Assembly: GCA_001768515.1 (NCBI GenBank)
Contig: MEOA01000027.1
Span: 1 to 60,612 of the forward strand
Source of the DNA: Bacteroidetes bacterium GWE2_42_24
GTDB lineage: Bacteria > Bacteroidota > Bacteroidia > Bacteroidales > TTA-H9
DNA length: 60,612 nt
Direction: 5' to 3'
Below, piece after piece: positions 9,013 through 17,542 of this stretch. The position numbers and the translations under genes are program-made. Position 1 is the first letter of the stretch, and each line of letters begins with the position of its first letter. The notes under the pieces are model-generated. The model saw only the letters and a program-made list of their open reading frames with translations, was not told the origin of the DNA and ran no database searches.

Positions 9013-12000
9013 TTAATCAACAATCCTGCTCCCCTCCTCTTCGTCACTGACGACACGGATATGCGCGTCAATTTCCTGCTGCAACTCTTCAACATGGCTG
9101 ATGAGGCCTACGATGCGGTTTTCGAGACGAAGGGTGCGAAGGGTGTCGAACACCATCTGCAACGATTCCTTATCGAGTGAACCAAAACCTTCGTCAAGAA
9201 AGAAGAAGTTATCGGTACCCGGGCGACGGGCATGGACAACATCAGCCAGGGCAAGTGCCAGTGAAAGGGAAGCCTGAAAGGTCTGTCCGCCTGAAAGGGT
9301 CTTGACACTCCTGAGGTGACCACCATTCAGGTAATCGCGGATGACGATGTTGTTACCATCGGCCAACTCCATACTCAGTTGCCTGTTGGTAAGCACGTGA
9401 AACCGTTTGTTGGCAATACCCACCAATTGCTCCAGGTAGACAGAGGAAACGAAGTTCACAAAACCACTGGCCTTAAACAATTTCGCCAGGCTGGCCAGAT
9501 TAGCAGCACGAAACCGTGCTGCTTCGAGCTCCTTTTCAAGCCGTTTCAATTCGGCTTGCTGCGCTTCGGCTTGCTTCACAGCCTGATAGAGTCTGTCGAG
9601 GACAAGGGTCAGTTCCTTCTGCTTTTCAATGAGCAGCATCAGCGAAGCTGTCGATTCATTATGAAGAACAGCGTCGTATGGTTCATCCGACAAACTTTTG
9701 GCTAATTCAGCTATTCTATTGTGCAGGGTAGCTTCAGTTTCGCGATAGGCATTAATCTCGCGGCTAATCTGAATCTCATCGAAAGGTAAGGCCAGAAGTT
9801 CAATAACAGCCTGTTTTCCGGCGAAACCTTCGGCCAATGCAGCGGCATCCAGTTCACTGCTGCGACTACCGACAGCTATGGTTAGTTCTGCCACCTGCGA
9901 CTCCAACATCTTCAGGATGGTTTCGGCCTGAAACAACCATTGCTGAACCTGCTGTTTTTCAGCGATTGATTTGTCATACTGCATGACAGCCTGTTGAATC
10001 TTCTGTTTCAGCAAAACCATCTCTTGCTTCAACTCCTCTGGATCACGAAGAAGTTCTTCGGGTGAAAAGGCTTTTACCTCCCTATGTTTTTCATATTGTT
10101 CGTTCAATTCCAGCTGTTGCATTCCGAGCACCTCTATTCTTTCACGGTAACGGGCAATGGTAGCTTCATGTGTCGATTGCCGGCTGAGCAGTGCGGCATA
10201 TTCCGTTTCGGCCTTTTGTTGTTCTGCCTGCCGGATGGAGGTTTCAGCCCAGGCCTTCCGTACAGGTTCTTCTTCGTGAGGCTGGTATAGCCCCTCACCC
10301 CCGAAATCCGCCATGTGGTTTGACCATTCGATTTCGAGCGACTGTATCTGCAGGGTCAGTTCGCCATTACGCCGCTTCATGGCTTCAGCCTGTTCATTTG
10401 ACACGAGCATTTCCCTCCTCACCTGCTGAATCATTTCCTGTTGGCTTACAAGCAACCTGCGCCGTTGTGCAAGAGCCACTTCATTCTGACTCATATCGCC
10501 CTGCGACAGGGGTTCGGGATGATGAAGGCTGCCACAAACCGGGCAAGCTTCACCTTCGGCGAGTGTGCCCGCAAGGCTCTGCAGTTTCTTCTGAAGTGCC
10601 AGATGTTGCTCACTGGTAATCAGCGTCTGTTCTTCACCAGCGAGGTACCCTGACACTGCCTCCGCGAATTCACCCTGGGGTAATCCGCTACACACATCGG
10701 GAAAAGAAGCAGCGAGCGTCAGTTGGGTTGAATGCTGTTGCTCTGACAGCGCATCGAGGCGTCCGGTTAATAATGCCCTCTCCTCTTTCAGTGCAGCCAG
10801 ATTTTTAGTCAATTGAATGCGCTGGTCATGCCATTGAACCAGTCGGGCGAGCAGAGGAAAAATAGCGGTCTGTTCCCTTATTCTGATGAGATCTTTCAGG
10901 GCAACTGCGATTGATTCCTGTAATGGTCCAAACTTAGCCTCCTCCACGCCTAGCAAATCCCTTCCTTTCGTAAGCCGCACTCCAGTCTCTGTCAACTGGT
11001 TAAAAAGCAATACCTGCCCGACTTGTTGTTGCAACAATTCAACCCGGGCAGTGCGCTCCCCGTTCAGATTGTATGCAGCGGATGACTTCTCAAATACCCC
11101 GAGGGTAATTGCCTCTTGCTGCCGTAAACGGGTGGTTGTGAGTTGTTGTTCCTTAAGTTTCGGAATAAATCCGACCAGTTTAAGTTCATCTGCCCGCAAG
11201 GCTTCAGCCTTAGCCTGAAACTTCGACCGGCACAACACTACCTGTTTCAGTCGGAGTTCCAGCGATATGATTTCTTCAGCCCGACCAGCAAGCAAAGCGA
11301 ATTGATGTTGCCTCTCAGACAGCTCTTTGTCGATAGCAGCTAACTCACGAAGCCGGATGAGTTGCCTGTTTAATTCTGTTGCCTCCGTTTCGAGATCAGC
11401 CAGCACCTTTACATGCTCAACGATGAGTTGCTGCTGGGCATCGAACCAGTCGTCTTCGTGTTTCACCAGATTAGAGCATTTCCCCTCAAGGTGACTGATC
11501 TGTTGTCCGGTGATGTTTTCAAGTTGTGCTACCCGGGGAGCAAGCTCAAAACGGTTAAGGTCGAACAGTTCTTTCATCATTCGGGTGCGGTCGGTATCAC
11601 CAAGTTGCAGGAAATCCTGAAAGCGGCCCTGCGGAATAATCACGGCACGTCTGAAATTATCGTAATTGAGTCCTACCGCCTGCTGAACATCCCCCAATGT
11701 TATCGGAATCCATTCAGAGCCTTCGCGTCTGAAAGCCACATGCTCGTATGCTTTAGCGTCATCGAAACGCTTTTTGTTGCGCTGTCCCTTAACAATGCAG
11801 CGGTAACTGACAACAGGGAAACCCGCGGTGAACTCATAATCGATCAACAGCTCATTACTCCTCAGATTCATCATATTGTAGGCTCGCCCATCGCGTTTGT
11901 TGAGCCTTTCGGTCTCGCCGAAGATGGCATAGGTGATGGCTTCGATGATGGCGCTTTTTCCCGATCCTGTTCGTCCGAATATGCCAAACAGACGTGCTTG

Positions 12001-12078
12001 CACCAGCGGCCTGAAATCGATGGCGGTTCGCTGGCGATAGGAATATATTCCCTGAAGGGTGAGTGTTACAGGAATCAT
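9013..12078 (-). CDS. sbcC: SbcC-like exonuclease ATPase subunit
   Basis: An ABC-type SMC-related ATPase of about 1021 residues. It has Walker A (GRTGSGKS, about residue 35), long heptad coiled coils, a central zinc hook (CPVCG, about 512), the ABC signature (LSGGQTFQASLSLALALADVV, residues written in part) near 930 and Walker B (FFFLDEGFGSLD). In SbcCD it drives the SbcD nuclease to cleave hairpins and DNA ends. The start at MIPVTLTLQG (12078) is chosen over an upstream start at 12111 because SbcC proteins begin at this motif. No sbcD nuclease gene is adjacent on either side, which is unusual since the pair is normally one operon. The partner may be elsewhere in the genome. Confidence 0.9.
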   Translation of the reverse strand: MIPVTLTLQGIYSYRQRTAIDFRPLVQARLFGIFGRTGSGKSAIIEAITYAIFGETERLNKRDGRAYNMMNLRSNELLIDYEFTAGFPVVSYRCIVKGQRNKKRFDDAKAYEHVAFRREGSEWIPITLGDVQQAVGLNYDNFRRAVIIPQGRFQDFLQLGDTDRTRMMKELFDLNRFELAPRVAQLENITGQQISHLEGKCSNLVKHEDDWFDAQQQLIVEHVKVLADLETEATELNRQLIRLRELAAIDKELSERQHQFALLAGRAEEIISLELRLKQVVLCRSKFQAKAEALRADELKLVGFIPKLKEQQLTTTRLRQQEAITLGVFEKSSAAYNLNGERTARVELLQQQVGQVLLFNQLTETGVRLTKGRDLLGVEEAKFGPLQESIAVALKDLIRIREQTAIFPLLARLVQWHDQRIQLTKNLAALKEERALLTGRLDALSEQQHSTQLTLAASFPDVCSGLPQGEFAEAVSGYLAGEEQTLITSEQHLALQKKLQSLAGTLAEGEACPVCGSLHHPEPLSQGDMSQNEVALAQRRRLLVSQQEMIQQVRREMLVSNEQAEAMKRRNGELTLQIQSLEIEWSNHMADFGGEGLYQPHEEEPVRKAWAETSIRQAEQQKAETEYAALLSRQSTHEATIARYRERIEVLGMQQLELNEQYEKHREVKAFSPEELLRDPEELKQEMVLLKQKIQQAVMQYDKSIAEKQQVQQWLFQAETILKMLESQVAELTIAVGSRSSELDAAALAEGFAGKQAVIELLALPFDEIQISREINAYRETEATLHNRIAELAKSLSDEPYDAVLHNESTASLMLLIEKQKELTLVLDRLYQAVKQAEAQQAELKRLEKELEAARFRAANLASLAKLFKASGFVNFVSSVYLEQLVGIANKRFHVLTNRQLSMELADGNNIVIRDYLNGGHLRSVKTLSGGQTFQASLSLALALADVVHARRPGTDNFFFLDEGFGSLDKESLQMVFDTLRTLRLENRIVGLISHVEELQQEIDAHIRVVSDEEEGSRIVD

Positions 12079-12167
12079 AATGATGAACTGAAAAATAACC
12101 CGTCTGATCATTGACGAGGTTCGATGACATTTTCCTGATCAGTTTCGGTTATGCAAAGCTATTGATT

Positions 12168-13634
12168 TCACCGCTCAATCCACAGCACCGAATTTCCGGT
12201 GTTAAATTCATTCTGTTCCCAGAGCTTGTTCGCGGGGTCGAGTATCCACCTGCCATCCACAACGAATTTGTAGCTATATTTTCCAGGTGCAAGGAAGACC
12301 GGCAACAACCATTCGCCTTCCTTTTTGAACATCCTGTATCCAGGTTTCGACCAGCCATTAAAGGTGCCTGATACAAACACTCCGCGTGCATCGGGGAAAC
12401 CTTTTAACCGGAAGGCATAATTGGGGCTTACCACCAGAATTGAATTACCATCGCCCCTGGTATTGTTGTTAAAAGGGTTGTCGGGATCGGGCATCCACTT
12501 CCCGTCGACGATATATTTGTACTCATAAGTTCCGGGTGCAAGGACATAGGGCAATTCCCAGCCCCCTGCCGTGGGGAGCATTTGAAGCTCCTGATGATTC
12601 CAGCCGTTGAAATTTCCGGAGAGGACAACCTTTCGGGCCGTTGTAAAACCCCTCAGCCGGAAAGTCATGGTATCGCCTATACTAAAAAAGGAGTTTTCAT
12701 TGCCTTTTCCATCGGGGCGCCGGACACGGGCTTTGGGGTCGAGCATCCATTCCCCGTCGACAATAAACTTATAGGCGTGCGTTCCCTCACGCACCCACAA
12801 AGGCAGTTCCCAACCTGTAGCTGTCCTGGTCATCCGCAGACTCCTGTCGCTCCAACCGTTAAAGCTGGCACCAACCATCACGCGACGGGCTTTGGGATAG
12901 CCTTCCAGATAGAATCGGTAATTATATACAAATACCACCGAATTTTGACTGCCGGTTTCGTTATCGCGCCTGATATCATTGTCAGGGTCGGTGGTCCAGT
13001 TACCGTCAACAATGTACTTGTATTCATATTCCCCGGGCTTGAGAGGGAAGGTAACCGACCACCCCTTTTCAGTTTTCTCCATTCTGGTGAGCATGGTACT
13101 CCAATTGTTGAACGTTCCCGACAGCATCACCTTCCGGGCATTCCGTTCCCCCTTCAGGGTAAAGGTAGCCAGGCCATCGCGATAAGTGAAAACCCCGGGA
13201 TCGGAGAATCTATTGACTCCAAAGTTGGCCACAGGTTGATAAACCATCTGATCAATAACCTTGTACCAGGCTTCATCGACCATCACCACGTCAGAACCTG
13301 TCTGCGCGGGTTGCTCAGCCCAGAGGGCTTTCGAAAGCAGCAGAAAATCTTTTCCGGTTTTTTGTACAGTCCACACAGCCTCACTGGTAACGATGGCAGG
13401 AATACCCTCAAGAGCCTGCCTGAGAACAGCCGTATCGACATCGAAGCGCGCGGCATTTTCAACAAGGGAGGCCCATGTCTGTTTCAGGTCAATGCTAAAG
13501 ACAAGTCGATCTCCCTCAACACGACAAACGATTCCATTCTGTTTATCAATAGAGACAAAATTCTGCCCGGTCAATGGCATCCATCCAACCAAACACCAGG
13601 CAATTAATAAAGCAGCTAATTTTCCAGTGTTCAT
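12168..13634 (-). CDS. Secreted protein with four tandem CBM48/glycogen-binding-type modules
   Basis: A 488-residue protein with a signal peptide (LAALLIAWCLVGWMPLTGQ). A unique N-terminal region (about 25-155) is followed by four E-set modules of about 82 residues starting near 158, 241, 323 and 405. Each carries the AMPK-beta/CBM48 pattern V-x-SGxFNxWS ... M ... W ... PGxYxYKYIVDGxWxxDPxN (for example VMLSGTFNNWS and YEYKYIVDGNW). These modules bind alpha-glucans in known proteins. No catalytic domain is visible. The ATG overlaps the stop of the upstream protease gene by one base (TAATG), so the two are translationally coupled. A role in binding starch or glycogen at the envelope is plausible but unproven. 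Confidence 0.85.
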   Translation of the reverse strand: MNTGKLAALLIAWCLVGWMPLTGQNFVSIDKQNGIVCRVEGDRLVFSIDLKQTWASLVENAARFDVDTAVLRQALEGIPAIVTSEAVWTVQKTGKDFLLLSKALWAEQPAQTGSDVVMVDEAWYKVIDQMVYQPVANFGVNRFSDPGVFTYRDGLATFTLKGERNARKVMLSGTFNNWSTMLTRMEKTEKGWSVTFPLKPGEYEYKYIVDGNWTTDPDNDIRRDNETGSQNSVVFVYNYRFYLEGYPKARRVMVGASFNGWSDRSLRMTRTATGWELPLWVREGTHAYKFIVDGEWMLDPKARVRRPDGKGNENSFFSIGDTMTFRLRGFTTARKVVLSGNFNGWNHQELQMLPTAGGWELPYVLAPGTYEYKYIVDGKWMPDPDNPFNNNTRGDGNSILVVSPNYAFRLKGFPDARGVFVSGTFNGWSKPGYRMFKKEGEWLLPVFLAPGKYSYKFVVDGRWILDPANKLWEQNEFNTGNSVLWIER

Positions 13635-14662
13635 TATTCGTCCCCTTTCTTTTTGAATTTAAAACCCACTTCTTTCTTTCGCAGGTTGATACAGACGACA
13701 CAGTCCTCCAGAAAGCTGAATCCCAGCATACCATCTATACGTGTACCGTAAACATCGCTCAGGTGATCGAGTGGAGTAACTACTACATCGAGATTGGAAA
13801 ATTGTTTTGGCCCGACAGTAAGATGGTTAAGCTGGCCAAACAAAACCTCGCGTTTTGAAGAGCCTGCGCCGCGAAGATTTGTACGACGCATAATGTTAAC
13901 CTCTTTCATCACATCATCCCCCACGCGGGCAGACAGGGCATTGGTTTCGGCCCCGGTATCAAGACAGAAGTTGAGTTCAGCATCGCCTACCTGCCCCTTC
14001 ACTATGACTACATCACGACGGCCAATGATGGGAAGAACACAGTCAGGTTTAAATAATTCGGCGGAGGCATCCAGTTTCATCCCCTTCTTATTGATCCGGT
14101 GAAGGTGCAACTGGTTCCCGGAAAAGTCGATTTCGATCTCGAAACCTTTGATCATATCAAAACCGAATAGTCCGAGAATTCTGACACCTCTTTGGTTTTC
14201 AATGTGACCCAGATCTGCCATATCGGCTGTCTGGTTCACATAGTAGAGGTCACCGATGTCAATTCTTTCTACTTTGATCCGTTCCACCAGCCCAAGCTGA
14301 CCTGTGATCCCATGGGCCGTCTCCTCGTTCATTGCCTTATAGTCACGGAAGTAAGTTCTGTTAAGAACCAATCCGGTTGCCCCGGTATCAAAGACAAAAT
14401 TGCCGGTCTGCCCGTCAACCTGTGTTTCGATGAGTAAGAGCCTCCCCGCACGTTTAAGCGGTATGGTAATGGATTCAAAGTCGCCAAGTGGCTCTGCATG
14501 ATAAACTACTTCGTCGGGCAGTAACCTGATCGGAGAACGCGCAGCAATGATGTCCTCCGGCGACAAGCCCTCGCCCGGCAGGGGATTGGCAAGCACTGAC
14601 AACGAAAGCAACAGAAGAATTACAGACTTCGGAATCAATAATTTGTTAAAAATTTCAGACAT
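13634..14662 (-). CDS. Retropepsin-like aspartic protease with two DTGA motifs
   Basis: A 342-residue exported protein. The N-terminus is hydrophobic (ILLLLSLSVLANPLPGEG). Two aspartyl-protease lobes each carry a DTGA motif: FVFDTGATGLVLN (about residue 92) and FCLDTGAETNALS (about 237). Matching downstream hydrophobic-Gly motifs include ILGLFGFDMI and IDGMLGFSFL. Retroviral-type proteases are homodimers of one lobe, so two lobes in one chain suggest a self-contained pepsin-like active site. It is coupled (TAATG) to the CBM48 protein downstream. It likely acts in the periplasm or outside the cell; the substrate is unknown, and the coupled CBM48 protein is a candidate substrate or partner. Confidence 0.85.
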   Translation of the reverse strand: MSEIFNKLLIPKSVILLLLSLSVLANPLPGEGLSPEDIIAARSPIRLLPDEVVYHAEPLGDFESITIPLKRAGRLLLIETQVDGQTGNFVFDTGATGLVLNRTYFRDYKAMNEETAHGITGQLGLVERIKVERIDIGDLYYVNQTADMADLGHIENQRGVRILGLFGFDMIKGFEIEIDFSGNQLHLHRINKKGMKLDASAELFKPDCVLPIIGRRDVVIVKGQVGDAELNFCLDTGAETNALSARVGDDVMKEVNIMRRTNLRGAGSSKREVLFGQLNHLTVGPKQFSNLDVVVTPLDHLSDVYGTRIDGMLGFSFLEDCVVCINLRKKEVGFKFKKKGDE

Positions 14663-14769
14663 GATGGTGGAGTCATTTCCCCGAATACATCAGACATCAA
14701 TTACAAAGATCGCAAATGATCGGGAAGTTATCAATCCATGCGACGAAAAAAATAATGCCGGGTTACGAA

Positions 14770-14792
14770 AAAATCCCCAAAAAGGGGATTTT
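14770..14792 (-). terminator. Rho-independent-type terminator for the aspartase gene
   Basis: A perfect 9-bp stem (AAAATCCCC / GGGGATTTT) with a 5-base loop, followed on the minus strand by a run of T. It lies 33 bases beyond the stop of the cNMP-aspartase gene. Confidence 0.75.
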
Positions 14793-14824
14793 AGCATAGA
14801 AATCGTAAAGTCAAAACAAAAATA

Positions 14825-16684
14825 CTATCGTCTGATCTTAACAGGCTGAATCATATTTTCGGGTTTCAGTACTTCCTCGAGCTCGTCTTTCGACATGAGT
14901 TGTTTCTCGAGAACCAGCTCATAGACCGACCTTCCCGATTCGAGGGCTTCTTTGGCTACCATGTTAGAAGCCTCATAACCGATGTAGGGATTCAGGGCGG
15001 TAACCAGTCCTATGCTGTTTTCAACATAATCACGACAACGTTTCTCGTTGGCCGTAATCCCACGGATGCAGCGAACAAGAAGGGTTTCCATCCCATTCTT
15101 CAGCATCTCAATTGATTCGAACAGGCTATAAACGATAACCGGCTCCATCACGTTAAGCTCCAACTGTCCCGCTTCAGCAGCGAGGGTTACCGTAAGATCA
15201 TTACCAATGACCCTGAAAGCAATCTGGTTCATGACTTCAGGAATTACGGGGTTCACCTTACCCGGCATGATGGAAGAGCCCGGTTGCATTGCGGGCAGAT
15301 TAATTTCATGTAAGCCGCATCGCGGGCCGCTGGAAAGTAGCCGAAGGTCATTGCATATCTTAGATAACTTCACAGCCAACCGTTTAACAGCTGATGAATA
15401 CATCACAAACTGACCTGTATCGCTGGTGGCTTCCACAAGATTTTCGGCCAGTACCACATCCATTCCCGTAACCTGGCGCAGATGTTCGATGACCCGTTCA
15501 CTGTAGCCGGGTTCAGAACAAATGCCGGTCCCGATAGCGGTGGCTCCCATGTTAACTTCAAGAAAAAGGCGGGCATTCTGGTTCAGCCGCTGGATTTCTT
15601 CTGTCAGAGTCACTGCATAGGCACCAAATGACTGCCCCAGGGTCATGGGGACGGCGTCCTGCAACTGGGTACGCCCCATCTTGATAACATGCGCAAACTC
15701 TTCCGACTTAGCCTTAAAACCATCAATAAGCCCCTGAAGCACCTCCACCAGTTTGATGTTCATGTTGTAAAGAGCCACGCAAACCGAGGTCGGGTAAGCG
15801 TCGTTGGTCGATTGTGACAGGTTGACGTGGTTGTTGGGGTGGCAGTATATGTAATCGCCTTTTTCGTGACCAAGGATTTCGAGGGCACGGTTGGCAATCA
15901 CCTCATTGGCATTCATGTTGGTAGAAGTACCTGCACCACCCTGAATCATGTCGACTACAAAGTGATAATGATACTTTCCGTTGATGATTTCATCGCAGGC
16001 CTGGACAATGGCATCGGTTACCGGTTTGGAGAGCAATCCGAGATCATGGTTTGCTTTGGCGGCTGCCATTTTCACCATGGCCAGCGCCTCGATCAGGGCA
16101 GGATAGAAGTTGAGCGATACACCGCTGATGTTGAAATTCTCAAGACCTCGGAGGGTCTGTACACCATAATAGTTTTCGTAAGGAACCTCCCGTTCACCCA
16201 GCAGGTCATGCTCAGTACGTGTACGCCCCGACAAGTACTGCGCGGCAGAATTCACCAGCCGGCTGTTGGTCTGGCGCATTCGACGCGAGATAACGCGGGC
16301 CACATTCGAGAAAACCTTTAGGGTAATGGGACCGTTTTCGCTAAAGAATTTACGGTGAATCAACAGCACCGTACTTTCGGTAACTGTCTTAGCCGAGGTA
16401 CTATGTGGGGCATCGTCCGAGAGGCTGCCTTCACCAAGAAAATCAAGCTTCCCGAAGAAAGCCAGACGTTCCTCTTTACCGAAAGGAGTTTTCTTATACA
16501 ATTCAACTTCACCCTCGTAAATCAGATAGATATACTCACGCGGGCTACCCTGCGCGAAGAGGGTAGTGTTGAGCGGGAAACGTTTTACTTCGATGCTTCG
16601 GGCTACCGTATCATACTCCGGATCGACAAGCCCTTTGAAAAGCTCAATCTTCCGAAGAAATTTACTAACAAGATTTAAATCCAT
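14825..16684 (-). CDS. aspA: Aspartate ammonia-lyase with N-terminal cyclic-nucleotide-binding domain
   Basis: A 619-residue fusion. Residues 1-135 form a cNMP-binding domain of the Crp/PKA type (RFPLNTTLFAQGSPREYIYLIYEGEVELY, given in part; FGKLDFLGEGSLSDDAPHSTSAKT). This is followed from about 155 by a full aspartase (RTEHDLLGEREVP, GGAGTSTNMNANEVIANRA, the SQSTNDAYPTS loop, GRTQLQDAVPMTLGQ, and the superfamily signature [11 protein letters not shown] near 466). It should catalyse L-aspartate to fumarate plus ammonia. Typical AspA is about 470 residues and lacks the front domain. The cNMP pocket has FLGEGSL but S/T in place of the canonical RxA arginine region, so ligand identity is uncertain. 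A fumC paralogue lies at 43.6 kb. The fusion suggests allosteric or oligomeric control, which is inference. Confidence 0.92.
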   Translation of the reverse strand: MDLNLVSKFLRKIELFKGLVDPEYDTVARSIEVKRFPLNTTLFAQGSPREYIYLIYEGEVELYKKTPFGKEERLAFFGKLDFLGEGSLSDDAPHSTSAKTVTESTVLLIHRKFFSENGPITLKVFSNVARVISRRMRQTNSRLVNSAAQYLSGRTRTEHDLLGEREVPYENYYGVQTLRGLENFNISGVSLNFYPALIEALAMVKMAAAKANHDLGLLSKPVTDAIVQACDEIINGKYHYHFVVDMIQGGAGTSTNMNANEVIANRALEILGHEKGDYIYCHPNNHVNLSQSTNDAYPTSVCVALYNMNIKLVEVLQGLIDGFKAKSEEFAHVIKMGRTQLQDAVPMTLGQSFGAYAVTLTEEIQRLNQNARLFLEVNMGATAIGTGICSEPGYSERVIEHLRQVTGMDVVLAENLVEATSDTGQFVMYSSAVKRLAVKLSKICNDLRLLSSGPRCGLHEINLPAMQPGSSIMPGKVNPVIPEVMNQIAFRVIGNDLTVTLAAEAGQLELNVMEPVIVYSLFESIEMLKNGMETLLVRCIRGITANEKRCRDYVENSIGLVTALNPYIGYEASNMVAKEALESGRSVYELVLEKQLMSKDELEEVLKPENMIQPVKIRR

Positions 16685-16730
16685 GATTGTGATTATTTTA
16701 CAATTGAAAACCTGAATAATTTCTCTTTTG

Positions 16731-16738
16731 CAAAGATC
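16731..16738 (-). promoter_or_regulatory. Near-consensus -7 box for aspA
   Basis: On the minus strand GATCTTTG matches the Bacteroidota TAnnTTTG box except for the first base. It sits about 47 bases before the aspA ATG and downstream of the 16766-16785 dyad. Confidence 0.4.
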
Positions 16739-16765
16739 GCCATTTTCACCTGATAAAGCCAGTTT

Positions 16766-16785
16766 ATTGTTAAAAAATTAACAAT
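16766..16785. promoter_or_regulatory. Perfect dyad ATTGTTAA-N4-TTAACAAT, Crp/Fnr-like operator candidate
   Basis: Two perfect 8-base arms with a 4-base AAAA spacer. The 7-4-7 geometry (TTGTTAA-N4-TTAACAA) is the same as in Crp/Fnr-family operators such as the TTGAT-N4-ATCAA Fnr site. It lies about 40 bases upstream of the candidate -7 box of aspA. The dyad is seen directly; the binding protein is inferred. Confidence 0.5.
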
Positions 16786-17476
16786 GTTAATTTGCTAACG
16801 AAAAGAAAGAAAACAAATTGCGTTTTGAGTCGATTGAATAAGGAGGGGCAAATCAATGTCAATATTTGCTTACAGGTTTCCTGTGATGAAAGAAAAACCA
16901 TCCACATCAACCTGTTTCACATATACATTCAGCTTAAACCCTGGCGTTGACAGACATACCACTTATTAAAAACGCGGACAAACGAACAACGATAACACGC
17001 AATGTCCTTACACCGGATTACTATCGGAAAACAACTATCCACAAGCATCAGAATTGCCACAAAAAGCCGAAAAAAAGGGAGTGTGAAGACATAATGTCAA
17101 GTTGCTGATTAACAGGCATCATAGTCAGAGTACCTTCGTTCTCGCTTCGAAGTAGCTTCGAAGCGGCTTCGTATAATTACGAAAGGAAAACGAAGCGCTA
17201 TCGAATGCGGTTAAACTTTGACAAGGCTCATGCCCCTCCCTCTCTATTCGATCATCTGGAACCGTGTTACCGGGTCTGTAATAAAGTATGATCCATTCAT
17301 CTTAACCGGATGTTGCTGAATACCTCATTAGCAAGATAAAACCGACATAATCTGAGCCCCAGCATCACACGTCAGCCATTCAGATACACATCCAAAGACT
17401 TTATCCACAAACTAATAGGAATTGAATCCCAGGTACCCAGGAAAGAATTTGCAGGAGAAAGACTGTCAGATACGGA
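16786..17476. other. Long intergenic region with palindromes and a DnaA-box-like site
   Basis: About 690 bases without a convincing gene. It holds a 21-base nested palindrome at 17144-17164, a perfect DnaA-box sequence TTATCCACA at 17401-17409 and a one-mismatch copy (CTATCCACA) at 17035-17043. The pdxJ promoter begins just beyond the right end. Confidence 0.4.
17144..17164. repeat. Nested palindrome of two TTCGAA units
   Basis: GCTTCGAAG-TAG-CTTCGAAGC: perfect 9-base arms around TAG, with each arm itself containing the palindrome CTTCGAAG. Further CTTCG/CGAAG words flank it from 17134 to 17197. Confidence 0.6.
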
Positions 17477-17516
17477 GTGCCCCGATTCCTTAAAAGCATG
17501 GTATCACCATTCGTCT

Positions 17517-17524
17517 TATCTTTG
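17517..17524 (+). promoter_or_regulatory. TAnnTTTG -7 box of pdxJ
   Basis: TATCTTTG, a perfect match to the Bacteroidota -7 consensus, 18 bases before the ATG at 17543. It rules out the upstream in-frame start at 17477, which lies before the promoter. Confidence 0.6.
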
Positions 17525-17542
17525 CCTGTAAAAAATCACCCC

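Noticed and set aside
8856..9050. Short open frame overlapping the flippase 3' end and sbcC 3' end
   Set aside because: The product looks random and runs into the sbcC gene in antisense; no promoter or family.
11413..12114. 233-codon open frame antisense to the sbcC-like gene
   Set aside because: It lies wholly within the well-supported sbcC reading frame on the other strand, and its product resembles no family.
12582..13607. 341-codon open frame antisense to the CBM48 gene
   Set aside because: The CBM48 repeats on the minus strand explain this stretch; the antisense product has no domain or signal.
17401..17409. Chromosomal origin called from DnaA-box-like sites
   Set aside because: Only one perfect box and one near match; TATCCACA-like words also occur elsewhere in the window. 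Kept only as a low-interest finding.
17477..17542. Longer N-terminus for pdxJ
   Set aside because: A -7 promoter box lies between this start and the conserved MTRLSVN start, and PdxJ proteins lack such an extension.
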